Origin: Gemmatimonadales bacterium UBA7835
GTDB taxonomy: Bacteria; Gemmatimonadota; Gemmatimonadetes; Longimicrobiales; Gaopeijiaceae
Assembly: GCA_002500925.1 (NCBI GenBank)
Contig: DLTN01000064.1
Span: 7,157 to 71,156 of the forward strand
Direction of reading: 5' to 3'
DNA: 64,000 nt
In this document: one piece after another, positions 45,277 through 54,317 of the stretch
Layout of the letters: each line of letters starts with the position of its first letter
Numbering within the stretch: the stretch's first letter is position 1
Position numbers and translations under genes: made by a program
The notes under the pieces: generated by a model
Told to the model about the DNA's origin: nothing
Seen by the model: the letters and a program-made list of their open reading frames with translations, nothing else
Database searches by the model: none

Positions 45277-45660
45277 GTGCCGGACCTAATCCGGGTGTGG
45301 GGCCCCGCTGCTGCTTGGGCGACCGTACTTTATATAATCAGCACCCTTTCAGGATTTGGGGGAGTGACGAGCTTTCCATTTGCGGACAAGCTCGCGCACT
45401 TAGTTCTTTATGCGGTCTTAGGTGCGACTTTGGCTTGGGGGTGGGCTCGCTCTCCCCGAGTCTTGTCGCATGCACTTGTTCTTGTTGCTGGGGCGGTCTA
45501 TGGAGTCACGGACGAGTGGCACCAAATGCATGTACCAGGTCGAACCCCTGAAATGGCCGACTGGGTGGCCGATGTTGCTGGCTTACTCATAGGGTATTGG
45601 ATGATGCTGCGTGTAGTGAGACGAGCGAGCGGTAACCTCGAAGTAGAGGAAGCGATGTGA
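45277..45660 (+). CDS. VanZ-like family membrane protein
   Basis: A 127-residue protein with about four membrane helices. FADKLAHLVLYAVLGATLAW and YGVTDEWHQMHVPGRTPEMA, followed by DWVADVAGLLIG, match the VanZ-like family (phosphoproteins and teicoplanin-resistance relatives of unknown chemistry). The GTG start has AAGG about eight bases upstream. Nothing suggests a glycopeptide-resistance role here. Its stop overlaps the GTG before the aspS start. Confidence 0.85.
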   Translation: MPDLIRVWGPAAAWATVLYIISTLSGFGGVTSFPFADKLAHLVLYAVLGATLAWGWARSPRVLSHALVLVAGAVYGVTDEWHQMHVPGRTPEMADWVADVAGLLIGYWMMLRVVRRASGNLEVEEAM

Positions 45661-47459
45661 TGCCTGAAGTCAGAATCGAACAGACAGGAATGAGGAGCCG
45701 AATGGTCGGCGGGTTGCGGGTGGAGCACGAGGGGGAGGAGCTCGTGCTTGCAGGTTGGGTCCACCGGCGACGCGATCTAGGAGGACTTCTTTTTATAGAT
45801 CTTCGTGACCGGAGTGGATTAGTCCAAGTGTCCTTTGGGCCGGAATGGACCGACGCGATCTCTTGGGAACTGGCGCACAGCATTGGTCATGAGGATGTGA
45901 TTCGAGTCAAGGGTTTGGTTGTCGCGAGGCCTGATGGCGGTAGTAAGAGTCAAATGCCGACTGGCGGGGTTGAGTTGCAGGTCCGAAAGTTTGAGATCCT
46001 ATCTAAGGCGAGCACGCCGGAGATCCCTGTCTACCGAACTCCTGAGGAAGAGCTGCCGGCAGAGGAACTCCGTCTCCAGCACCGTGTTCTTGATCTGCGT
46101 CGGTCAGAACTCCAAGAAAAGCTGATGCTTCGGCACAAGCTGATGCTGGCGGTGAGAGTGTACATGGATCGGCATGGTTTCATTGAGGTGGAGACCCCGA
46201 TCCTAACAAAGGCGACCCCCGAGGGGGCTCGTGACTACCTTGTGCCGAGTCGGGTTCACAAGGGAGAGTTCTACGCACTTCCCCAGAGCCCGCAGATATA
46301 TAAGCAGGTGCTCATGGTGGCTGGTTTCGACAGATACTTCCAGATCGCGAGATGCTTCCGCGATGAGGATCTTCGAGCGGATCGACAGCCCGAATTCACA
46401 CAGATCGATGTAGAGGCTTCTTTCGTCGAGGTCGACGACATCCTTGGTTGGGTGGAGGGACTTATGGAAGCACTTGCTGAGGTGTCGGAGGTAGACGCGT
46501 CTCTTCCGTTCCAGCGGCTTTCTTGGGAAGACGCAATGGAGCTATATGGTTCAGACGCCCCCGACTTGAGATACGAACTTGCGATCGAAGACTGGACCAA
46601 GGCTACGGAGGATCTCGATTTCGGCGTGATTCGCAGTCAGGTTGATGAAGGTGGACGAGTTCGTGGCTTCCGACTCGCAGGAGGTGGGCGTCTCTCAAGA
46701 CGTGAGATAGATGTTATAGAGGAGTCGGCCAGGGGTGCCGGTGCACCGGGACTTCTGTGGGGTAAGCGGGGTGATGAAGGTGCGTCTGGCCCGTTGGGTA
46801 AGTTCATGACCGACGAGCAGGCTGACCGGGTCGGCCTTGGGATTGGTGATCTTGTCCTGGTGTGCGCGGGTAAGGATGGCCTAACCTCGCCTGCGTTAGC
46901 AGCGGTTCGTCAAGCCGCCATCAAGGCCCTAGAACTGCCACGAGTCACGGAACACGCATGGCTTTGGGTGACTGATTTTCCAGTCTTCGAAGAAGACGAG
47001 GGAAGGGTCACCGCCAGTCACCACCCCTTCGTAATGCCGCACGCGAGCGACATCGAAAACATTGAGAGTGGGCCGGGTTCTGTCCGAGGCACTGCTTACG
47101 ATCTCGTTTATAATGGGACTGAGTTTGGATCGGGTAGTATCCGGATTCACGAGCCTGAACTGCAGCGCCGTATCTTACGTGTCTTGGGACTGAATGAGGT
47201 TGAGATTGAGGAGAAGTTCGGCTTCCTCCTGAAAGCTCTCTCCGCCGGGGCTCCACCGCACGGTGGCATAGCGTTGGGAATGGACCGTATCGTTCAGCGT
47301 TTTACAAATTCCTCAAGCCTTCGGGATACGGTTGCGTTTCCGAAGACAACTGCGGCAAGGGCACTGTATGAAGGCGCGCCAACCGCGCCTGGTGGATCTT
47401 CGCTTGAAGAACTTGGTTTACAAGTGAACACACAGAACCCGCCGGAGCGGGGAGAATAG
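45660..47459 (+). CDS. aspS: Aspartyl-tRNA synthetase
   Basis: Class IIb synthetase, 599 residues, bacterial type with the inserted GAD domain (about 300-420). The OB-fold holds WVHRRRDLGGLLFIDLRD; Leu in RRRDLGG is the form seen in discriminating enzymes, where non-discriminating ones often have His. Motif 2 is FRDEDLRADRQPEFTQID and motif 3 GIALGMDRIVQRF. The ATG at 45660 is spaced better from GAGGAAG than the GTG at 45657. Together with asnS this points to direct charging of both tRNAs. Confidence 0.96.
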   Translation: MPEVRIEQTGMRSRMVGGLRVEHEGEELVLAGWVHRRRDLGGLLFIDLRDRSGLVQVSFGPEWTDAISWELAHSIGHEDVIRVKGLVVARPDGGSKSQMPTGGVELQVRKFEILSKASTPEIPVYRTPEEELPAEELRLQHRVLDLRRSELQEKLMLRHKLMLAVRVYMDRHGFIEVETPILTKATPEGARDYLVPSRVHKGEFYALPQSPQIYKQVLMVAGFDRYFQIARCFRDEDLRADRQPEFTQIDVEASFVEVDDILGWVEGLMEALAEVSEVDASLPFQRLSWEDAMELYGSDAPDLRYELAIEDWTKATEDLDFGVIRSQVDEGGRVRGFRLAGGGRLSRREIDVIEESARGAGAPGLLWGKRGDEGASGPLGKFMTDEQADRVGLGIGDLVLVCAGKDGLTSPALAAVRQAAIKALELPRVTEHAWLWVTDFPVFEEDEGRVTASHHPFVMPHASDIENIESGPGSVRGTAYDLVYNGTEFGSGSIRIHEPELQRRILRVLGLNEVEIEEKFGFLLKALSAGAPPHGGIALGMDRIVQRFTNSSSLRDTVAFPKTTAARALYEGAPTAPGGSSLEELGLQVNTQNPPERGE

Positions 47460-47465
47460 GCAAAG

Positions 47466-48467
47466 TTGCTGCTTCCGGGGGAGCGCGTGGAGCAAACCGA
47501 AACGATGGTAGAGCATCGCCTTAACACTGAGGGGGCTGACCCTCTCATGCTGGCTGGCGTAAATGACCGGAACATTCACGAGATTGGGCGACTCTTCTCT
47601 GTTAAGGTTGTCATGAGGGACGATCAGTTGGTTCTCAGAGGGATGATTGACTCTCTGGAAAGAGCCGTACCGGTGGCTCAGCATATGATCGAATTAGCTC
47701 GGCTGCGAGCCCCGTTTGACACCCCGGATATCGCACGCTTCGCAGACGGCGTAGACGCTTTAGGGGTCGACGGTATAGTGCATCCAGATGAAGAGGTTCG
47801 GATCGCTCTGCCGGGTTCGCGACGGGTCATAGTCCCCAAGTCCGACGGTCAGCGTGGGTACATCCGGGCGATCCAAGACAACGACGTAGTAATCGGTATT
47901 GGGCCGGCGGGAACAGGGAAGACCTATCTAGCTGTAGCTGCTGCCGTCGATTCACTATACAAGAAGAGAGTAAAGCGGATTGTTTTAGCGCGACCGGCGG
48001 TCGAGGCGGGAGAAAATCTCGGTTTCTTGCCGGGTGATCTTCAGGAAAAAGTTGACCCGTACCTCCGACCATTGTACGACGCCTTAGAAGATATGATGCC
48101 CCATGACCGCGTCAGCCGGGCTATTGAGGACTCGACAATCGAGATCGCTCCGCTCGCTTACATGAGGGGACGGACGCTGGCGGATGCGTTTGTGATTTTG
48201 GACGAAGCTCAAAATGCAACGCGGGCCCAGATGAAGATGTTTTTGACTCGCCTGGGTCTTAACTCTAGGGTTGTCATTACCGGGGACAAGACGCAGATCG
48301 ATCTTTCTAACAAGTCAGACTCTGGTTTGCTCGAGGTGGAAGATATCCTTGGTTCCGTGGAAGGGATTAAGGTGATTTATCTTGATGGGAAGGACGTAAT
48401 TCGCCACAGGCTAGTGAAGGACATAATAAAGGCTTACGCGAAGGTCGGAGGTGGAGAGGAACAGTGA
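47466..48467 (+). CDS. phoH: PhoH family ATPase
   Basis: PhoH-like protein (PhoL group), a predicted RNA-linked ATPase. The 333 residues have an N-terminal KH-like domain and the ATPase core with GIGPAGTGKTYLA, RPAVEAGENLGFLPGDLQEK, DAFVILDEAQNAT and ITGDKTQID. The start is uncertain: TTG 47466, GTG 47487 (GGGGGAG close by) or ATG 47505. It forms the common phoH-pgpH-ybeY order, linking it to ribosome and RNA quality control. Confidence 0.94.
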   Translation: MLLPGERVEQTETMVEHRLNTEGADPLMLAGVNDRNIHEIGRLFSVKVVMRDDQLVLRGMIDSLERAVPVAQHMIELARLRAPFDTPDIARFADGVDALGVDGIVHPDEEVRIALPGSRRVIVPKSDGQRGYIRAIQDNDVVIGIGPAGTGKTYLAVAAAVDSLYKKRVKRIVLARPAVEAGENLGFLPGDLQEKVDPYLRPLYDALEDMMPHDRVSRAIEDSTIEIAPLAYMRGRTLADAFVILDEAQNATRAQMKMFLTRLGLNSRVVITGDKTQIDLSNKSDSGLLEVEDILGSVEGIKVIYLDGKDVIRHRLVKDIIKAYAKVGGGEEQ

Positions 48468-50746
48468 GCTCAGGTGCCAGAGATCCGGTCTTTAGGTCTG
48501 TTCTAGGAAACCTCTCTCGCCAGCCAGGTGTGTCGACGGTGGAACGGTTTCGTTACCACGGAGCTCGGGCTGCACTCCCTATAGCGCTAGCTCTCTTCGT
48601 AACGTTTCTCTTCCCTCCCACGGAGGGAACAAACGTTACCCGTTACGACATCGGGGTTGTGGCGCCGGCGGACGTTATTGCCGAGATGGAGTTCGCAGTC
48701 CCGAAAACGGCAACCGAACTGGAGAGGGATCGGCGTGCAGCAGCGGAAGCGGTACCCCGGACCTTTGATGAACGCCCGGCGATCGGAGACACCGTTGCTG
48801 CCAACTTAGGCCTTTTCTTTGACGCTATTGACGAAGCGGACCGAGAAGGTGACACGCTAAGGGTCGACCAGATTTTGCAGTCTGCGCGCATCAACGCGTC
48901 ACCATCGCAGATGGACTATGTGTTGGATTCCGAACAGCGTAACGCACTGAGAACCGCCAGTCGTGCGGCTACTCTCGAGATCATACCGCGAGGTATGGCC
49001 GACCCCGCAGAGGCATCTGGGGTGACAACGGATGTCATCTATGTGCGCACTATTGCAGGTGACAATGTTATTGAAAGGACACGACCTTTAACCGAGGTGA
49101 TAACATCACGAGATTTTTATGCTCAGGCTGTCCTCTACCTCCCGCCCGGGTCGCCACCGGATGCGCAGGATTTGCTTCGCCTAGTTCTGATTTCTCATCT
49201 TCAGTTCAGTTTAACCCCTAACGTCACAGCAACAGAATCTGCTCGGGAAGCTGCACGGAACTCAGTTCCGTTGACCAAGGCTGATGTCCTACGAGGAGAG
49301 GCCATCGTTCGCGCTGCCGATCCGATCGGCCCGGAGACCCTCGAGCGACTCCAGGCCTACGAGAGTGCGCTTCGTGATGCGGATTTATTGGAGTCGGAGG
49401 AGCCAGTCGCTGTAGCAGTCCTAGGTGGTGGGTTAGTCACCCTCATGCTTCTCTCGATCTTTGGTCTTTTGGTCCTCTTCAGTCGTCCAAAAGTCTATGC
49501 GAATTTCCGCTGGCTGCTTCTGCTGACTCTCCTCAGCGCCGGGTATTTTGTGGCCTCATTTGCGATCCATGAGGTGGGATGGTCACCGGCATTGTTGCCA
49601 ATTCCCTTTGTCGCGTTATCGGTAGCCGTGCTTTGGGACACCCGCATGTCTCTTCTGCTAGTATTTGTTTTAGCGGCGATCACCGGGACACTGCAGCCTT
49701 TCGCCGATTACAGCACAGTTTTGGTTGTCATGATCGCAGGAGCGGCTGCCGCTATGTCAGTGCGCGCTGTCCGGAGAAGATCCGAAACGTGGGTCTCTAT
49801 CGCCATAATATCCGGGGCATCGAGTCTAGTGCTTTTTTCTCAGGGTTTTGCTACTGCGACTCCTCTAGTTGACAGTGCCCAGGCGGCTTTGTTCGTGACG
49901 GGTAACGCCGTAGTATCCGCTCTTCTAGCTACCGGTTTCCTCTGGGTGTTTGAGCTGTTCACCGGAATCACGACAGATCAGACACTGTTAGAATGGGCAG
50001 ATCCGACTCGGCCCCTTCTTCGCCGACTTTCGATGGAGGCTCCGGGAACGTACGCCCACACTATCAACGTTTCGAATCTCGCGGAAGCAGCAGCTAATGA
50101 GATTGGAGCGAACGGACTGTTATGCCGGGTTGGGGTTCTCTACCACGATGTTGGAAAGATGATCAAGCCGCGCTATTTCGTTGAGAATCAACATGACGGT
50201 CGTAACCCACATGACAAGCTTAAGGCTGAAACGTCGGCTTTGATCATCCGCGAGCATGTGACAGAGGGTGTTCGCCTCGCTAGGGAGGAAAAGGTCCCAG
50301 CTCTGGTGATACAGTTCATACTGGAACATCACGGAACGCAGAAGATCGGCTTCTTTTATGAAAAGGCTCAAGAGGAGGAGGGTCCGGACCTTGATTTAGC
50401 TCGTTTTACTTATCCTGGACCCAAGCCCCAGTCGAAAGAGACAGCACTAGTCATGCTTGCCGACTCGGTCGAGTCCGCGGCTAGGGCCATGCGTGACCCA
50501 ACGCCCGAACGTGTAAGGGATCTCATTGATACGGTAGTGGGCAGTAAGCTCAATGATGGACAGCTTGACGAAGCCCCGCTCACGTTGGCTGATACGACAC
50601 GGGCCAAGAACCAGTTCGCGAAAATACTTGGGGGGGTAGTTCATCGGCGGATAGAGTACCCGGAAACTCGTCACCTTACGGATGCAGATGGAGGAACCGG
50701 TGTATCGAGTGAGGCAGACAGCGGAGATTCTGATAAGCCCGAATAG
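48464..50746 (+). CDS. pgpH: 7TM-HD family protein, PgpH-like cyclic di-AMP phosphodiesterase
   Basis: Membrane protein of 760 residues: a first helix near 37-52, a large extracytoplasmic domain (about 55-315), seven helices (about 318-500) and a cytoplasmic HD domain. TYAHTINVSNLAEAAANEIG, LYHDVGKMIKPRYF and LEHHGTQKIGFFYEKA give the HD metal ligands. In Bacillus and Listeria such proteins hydrolyse c-di-AMP. No diadenylate cyclase is in the window, so the substrate is assumed from the family. The GTG start overlaps the phoH stop. Confidence 0.88.
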   Translation: MSSGARDPVFRSVLGNLSRQPGVSTVERFRYHGARAALPIALALFVTFLFPPTEGTNVTRYDIGVVAPADVIAEMEFAVPKTATELERDRRAAAEAVPRTFDERPAIGDTVAANLGLFFDAIDEADREGDTLRVDQILQSARINASPSQMDYVLDSEQRNALRTASRAATLEIIPRGMADPAEASGVTTDVIYVRTIAGDNVIERTRPLTEVITSRDFYAQAVLYLPPGSPPDAQDLLRLVLISHLQFSLTPNVTATESAREAARNSVPLTKADVLRGEAIVRAADPIGPETLERLQAYESALRDADLLESEEPVAVAVLGGGLVTLMLLSIFGLLVLFSRPKVYANFRWLLLLTLLSAGYFVASFAIHEVGWSPALLPIPFVALSVAVLWDTRMSLLLVFVLAAITGTLQPFADYSTVLVVMIAGAAAAMSVRAVRRRSETWVSIAIISGASSLVLFSQGFATATPLVDSAQAALFVTGNAVVSALLATGFLWVFELFTGITTDQTLLEWADPTRPLLRRLSMEAPGTYAHTINVSNLAEAAANEIGANGLLCRVGVLYHDVGKMIKPRYFVENQHDGRNPHDKLKAETSALIIREHVTEGVRLAREEKVPALVIQFILEHHGTQKIGFFYEKAQEEEGPDLDLARFTYPGPKPQSKETALVMLADSVESAARAMRDPTPERVRDLIDTVVGSKLNDGQLDEAPLTLADTTRAKNQFAKILGGVVHRRIEYPETRHLTDADGGTGVSSEADSGDSDKPE

Positions 50747-50750
50747 GTTG

Positions 50751-51200
50751 ATGCTTGACGAAAAACCATGCGAGGTAGTCGTAACGGTCAACGAAGAGGA
50801 TGTTGACGGAATTCCGATCGGTCTTATCGAGAGAGGGGTCCGCGCTGCCTTGAGGTGCGAATCCGTGAAGAAGGGCGAGGTGTCGGTAACGCTTCTAGAC
50901 GATCTTCGTATTCGCGAGATGAATGCGTTGTATCTCGAGCGGGATCGTGCCACCGATGTTATTGCTTTTTCCCTTGGTGGTGACGCTGGAGTGATTGGTG
51001 ACGTATACATCGGCTACGAACGTGCTCGCCGACAGGCGAGTGAACTCGGTGAGTCGTGGGAGGTTGAGCTTGTTCGTTTAGCAATCCACGGGGTTCTGCA
51101 CGTACTTGGTTATGACCACCCGGATGGTCCGGAACGGACGGAAAGCAAAATGTTCTCTCTCCAGGAACGTCTTGTCGCTGAGGTGATGACGGATGAGTGA
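50751..51200 (+). CDS. ybeY: Endoribonuclease YbeY
   Basis: Zinc RNase needed for 16S rRNA 3' end maturation and ribosome quality control. From the ATG at 50751 the protein has 149 residues, the normal size; an ATG at 50682 would overlap pgpH by 65 bases. The zinc motif HGVLHVLGYDHPDGPE (Hx3Hx5H) and RDRATDVIAFSL are conserved. It starts five bases after pgpH. Confidence 0.95.
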   Translation: MLDEKPCEVVVTVNEEDVDGIPIGLIERGVRAALRCESVKKGEVSVTLLDDLRIREMNALYLERDRATDVIAFSLGGDAGVIGDVYIGYERARRQASELGESWEVELVRLAIHGVLHVLGYDHPDGPERTESKMFSLQERLVAEVMTDE

Positions 51201-51261
51201 AGGGTGTGAAGTCGGGTTGCCCTGACTAGTCGACCCGGGGATCTTCATTGGTCCGGCGGTG

Positions 51262-51295
51262 CCCCGTCGGAGCTTTGCCTCCCGCTCCGAAGGGG
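51262..51295 (+). promoter_or_regulatory. Hairpin covering the likely mgtE ribosome binding site
   Basis: TCGGAGC (51267-51273) pairs with GCTCCGA (51284-51290), extended after a G-A mismatch by CCCC (51262-51265) with GGGG (51292-51295), 11 pairs in all. The AGGGGA at 51291-51296 is the best-spaced Shine-Dalgarno for the ATG at 51302, and it lies in the 3' arm. The structure could limit mgtE translation. It is too small for a known M-box magnesium riboswitch. Confidence 0.4.
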
Positions 51296-51301
51296 ACGGA
51301 G

Positions 51302-52660
51302 ATGACCGCCCAAAACAAAGAAAGCGAAGCCACTCAACATCGCGTCGAAGTGCTCATTGCCTCGGGTGACCTTGTCGAGGCGTGTGCCTTGGTCGAAGAC
51401 CTGCACGCATCTGACTTGGCAGACGTGCTTGAACGTCTCGATGAGTCGGCTCAACTGACATTCCTCGCTGCACTTCCTGTTGGGTTAGCCTCTGAGGCGC
51501 TTACGGAGATGGATGTCGGTGATGAGAGAGCCAACCTGTTGTCGAGATTGAATCCTGAGAGGGGAGCACAACTCATAGCGGAGTTGGCAGATGACGATGC
51601 CGCGGATTTGATCGGGGAACTCAATAAGCAGAGCCAGAGGGCTATCCTAGAGAAGCTCACGGACGAGGCCGCGGGAGAGTTGATCGATCTCCTTCAGTAT
51701 AATGAGGAGTCGGCTGGAGGTCTTATGACTACGGACTTAGTGTCCGTTGTCTCGACTGTTACTGCGTCGGAAGCGCTGAACTTGGTCCGGGTTAAGGGCC
51801 GAGAGGTCGAGGACTTCTACACGGTGTTTGTAGTAGACCGAATTGGTCGATTGATGGGAACGGTTCGTCTTGATGACCTGGTGATTGCGAATCCTGAGGA
51901 GCAGATCGAAGGGCTTGTCGAGGAGCCTGTAGCTATCATCCATCCTGAGGAAGACCAGGAGCTCGTAGGTCGACTGATTGGCCGGTACAATTTGGCTTCG
52001 ATTCCAGTAGTAAGTGTGACTGGTATTCTGCTTGGAAGAATCACTTTCGACGATGTAATTGATGTGATTGAGGCTGAGCAGACGGAAGACATACTTCGCC
52101 TTGCCGGTGTGACCGATGATGAAGACCTGCGCCATACATGGGCTGAGTCAGTACGAGCGCGCTTACCCTGGCTCGTTCTGAACCTCGTGACCGCCTCACT
52201 TGCGGCCTCAGTAATTCTGGTCTATGAGGACGTTGTAGATCAGGTAATAACGCTGGCTTTTTTGGCACCGATCATTGCAGCAATGGGAGGGAGCTCGGGC
52301 ACTCAGTCACTGGCGATTACGATCCGGCGCCTCACTGTGGAAGGCCCCGGAGGCGCTCGCGGCCTAGTAGTTAAAGAGCTTCTTATCGGGTTGGTGATCG
52401 GGGGAGTGTTAGGTCTGGGCATTGCAGGGATTGCTTTGCTAGTCCCGGATGGAAATCCGCGTCTTGGTTTAGTGGTCATGCTCGCAATGTGGGGTAATCA
52501 AGTAGTGGCGGGCTTCGCGGGCGCATTCGTTCCGGCAACTCTGGACAGGATCGGGGTAGACCCTTCCGTAGCATCCTCGGTCTTTGTTCACACGCTTACG
52601 GACCTGTGCGGCTTCTTCCTACTACTCGGGCTTGCTTCGAAGCTCCTCTTGGGCGGCTGA
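51302..52660 (+). CDS. mgtE: Magnesium transporter MgtE
   Basis: Mg2+ channel of the inner membrane. From the ATG at 51302 it has 452 residues: an N domain of helical repeats (about 1-130; DVLERLDES, LIAELADDDAADLIGEL), two CBS domains (about 130-255) and five membrane helices (about 285-452). The pore region has LGLGIAGIALLV, and GGSSGTQSLAITIRRL is the conserved first-helix loop. The CBS domains sense internal Mg2+. It takes the place often held by CorC-type genes after ybeY. The next gene starts five bases later. Confidence 0.95.
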   Translation: MTAQNKESEATQHRVEVLIASGDLVEACALVEDLHASDLADVLERLDESAQLTFLAALPVGLASEALTEMDVGDERANLLSRLNPERGAQLIAELADDDAADLIGELNKQSQRAILEKLTDEAAGELIDLLQYNEESAGGLMTTDLVSVVSTVTASEALNLVRVKGREVEDFYTVFVVDRIGRLMGTVRLDDLVIANPEEQIEGLVEEPVAIIHPEEDQELVGRLIGRYNLASIPVVSVTGILLGRITFDDVIDVIEAEQTEDILRLAGVTDDEDLRHTWAESVRARLPWLVLNLVTASLAASVILVYEDVVDQVITLAFLAPIIAAMGGSSGTQSLAITIRRLTVEGPGGARGLVVKELLIGLVIGGVLGLGIAGIALLVPDGNPRLGLVVMLAMWGNQVVAGFAGAFVPATLDRIGVDPSVASSVFVHTLTDLCGFFLLLGLASKLLLGG

Positions 52661-52664
52661 TTTC

Positions 52665-54317
52665 ATGAAGCGCTTGGTGCGCACTGTGTCCGTCTGTTGG
52701 GGGTTGGCACCTTTTGCGATCGCCTTCATGCGTGATCGAAGGTCGTTTCTGATTTTGGGACGTCCCGCCCGGCGTACGCATGAGCAGCATCGAACACGTG
52801 CCGAGCGTCTTTCTATGCGCCTCGCTCGCTTTGGCCCAGCTTTCGTCAAAATCGCTCAGTTGTTGAGTGCCAGGGCAGATATACTCCCGGAGCCGTATCT
52901 GTCGGAAATTGCCAAGCTACAGGACCGTGTGCCTCCAGATACGGCTGATGCGATACGCCACGTAATAGAGAAAGAGCTGGGAGCCCCGACCGCGGAAATC
53001 TTCGATGACTTTGATGACGATCCGGTGGCAGCGGCAAGCTTAGGTCAGGTGCACCGGGCTAGCGCAGGCGGAAGAGATGTCGTGGTCAAGGTGTTGCGTC
53101 CCGGTGTTGAGGAAGTTGTCGCCCTCGACATATCAATTTCGTTTCGACTCTTATTCTGGCTGAACATTCTTTTCCCGAATCACCATGTTCGTGCGATCAC
53201 GAACGTTGTGAGAGAGTTCTCCGTTCGCGTACGCCGCGAGATGGACTTCCGACAAGAAGCGGCGAATATCGAGCGCTTTCAGTCTTTTGTTGTGAACGAA
53301 ACCGCGGTTCGTGCGCCCGAGGTTATAGACGGCTTCACGACACGACGTGTTCTTGTAATGGAGCATTGTCATGGTGTGAAGATTGATCGGTTGCAAGAAC
53401 ATTTCTCGTCAGGCCGATTATCCCTCCAGCAGGTGATGGGTACTCTTACCGGTGTCTACATGAAAATGGTCATGGTAGACGGTTTCATGCATGCCGATCC
53501 CCACCCAGGCAATCTTCTAGTTCAGGAAGATGGAACTCTAGTTCTATTGGATTGGGGGTCTGTGATAGAGGTGCCGCGCTGGACCCGGGAATCAATCCTG
53601 AGCATAGCGATTGCTCTCGGTCGCGAGGATATTGATGGTTTGATCAATGGCATGTATCGGTTGGGCATGATCAGTTCGGAAGTGTCTAGAGGTGAGATCC
53701 GTGAGGCAGCGACGGAGATTTTGCGGATAGTCGAACGAGCGAAGACGACGAATCACCAGATCATTTTTGAGGATGTAATCGCTCAGGTTCTCGACACTTT
53801 CTACACATGGCCGCTCGTACTTCCTCAGGAACTCGTTTATTTCTTCCGGACATCCGCGCTAATCGAAGGAATCGCTTTTGGATATGACGCGAAATTTGAT
53901 GGGCTAACCTTCATCCGTGGCGTTATACAAGAGAACCGTTGGGATCTAGCTAAGAGCGCTGGGCAGCAACCGGTACAGTTAGCCAAGAACTTCATTGAAG
54001 AGTCTCAACAGGTGGTGCGTTCCTTGCGAGACATAGTAACTCGAGCTGAACGTGAGGAGTTACGTGTCCGGGTCCATCCTCGAGATGTTCAGGCTCAGGA
54101 GCGTTTCCTGCACCTCCAGTCGCGGCGCCTCCTTCTGAGTATCTTCGCATCGGTGACTGCTGTGATAACCTCGATCCTTTTCATCGCTTTGCGAAGCTGG
54201 TGGCTCCTTGGTACCGGCCTTGGTGTTGCCCTCATTATGTTCGTGATCACTCTTTTTATCCCGACGCATCTTCTGGAAAATCCGATGCACCATGCTCGAG
54301 GGATCCGCGCACGATGA
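52665..54317 (+). CDS. ABC1/UbiB-family atypical kinase
   Basis: Membrane-linked atypical kinase or ATPase, 550 residues. The signature region reads FVKIAQLLSARADILP: the KxGQ motif is KIAQ here, Gly replaced by Ala. The Ala-rich loop AAASLGQVHRA, catalytic block MHADPHPGNLLVQ and LDWGSV are present. Two helices near the C-terminus (about 500-545) anchor it. Relatives act in quinone synthesis, but no quinone genes are nearby. It sits between mgtE and the MeaB-type gene, whose start overlaps its stop. Confidence 0.88.
   Translation: MKRLVRTVSVCWGLAPFAIAFMRDRRSFLILGRPARRTHEQHRTRAERLSMRLARFGPAFVKIAQLLSARADILPEPYLSEIAKLQDRVPPDTADAIRHVIEKELGAPTAEIFDDFDDDPVAAASLGQVHRASAGGRDVVVKVLRPGVEEVVALDISISFRLLFWLNILFPNHHVRAITNVVREFSVRVRREMDFRQEAANIERFQSFVVNETAVRAPEVIDGFTTRRVLVMEHCHGVKIDRLQEHFSSGRLSLQQVMGTLTGVYMKMVMVDGFMHADPHPGNLLVQEDGTLVLLDWGSVIEVPRWTRESILSIAIALGREDIDGLINGMYRLGMISSEVSRGEIREAATEILRIVERAKTTNHQIIFEDVIAQVLDTFYTWPLVLPQELVYFFRTSALIEGIAFGYDAKFDGLTFIRGVIQENRWDLAKSAGQQPVQLAKNFIEESQQVVRSLRDIVTRAEREELRVRVHPRDVQAQERFLHLQSRRLLLSIFASVTAVITSILFIALRSWWLLGTGLGVALIMFVITLFIPTHLLENPMHHARGIRAR

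Noticed and set aside
45277..45660. Glycopeptide resistance gene vanZ
   Set aside because: It belongs to the broad VanZ-like family and stands next to aspS without other van genes.
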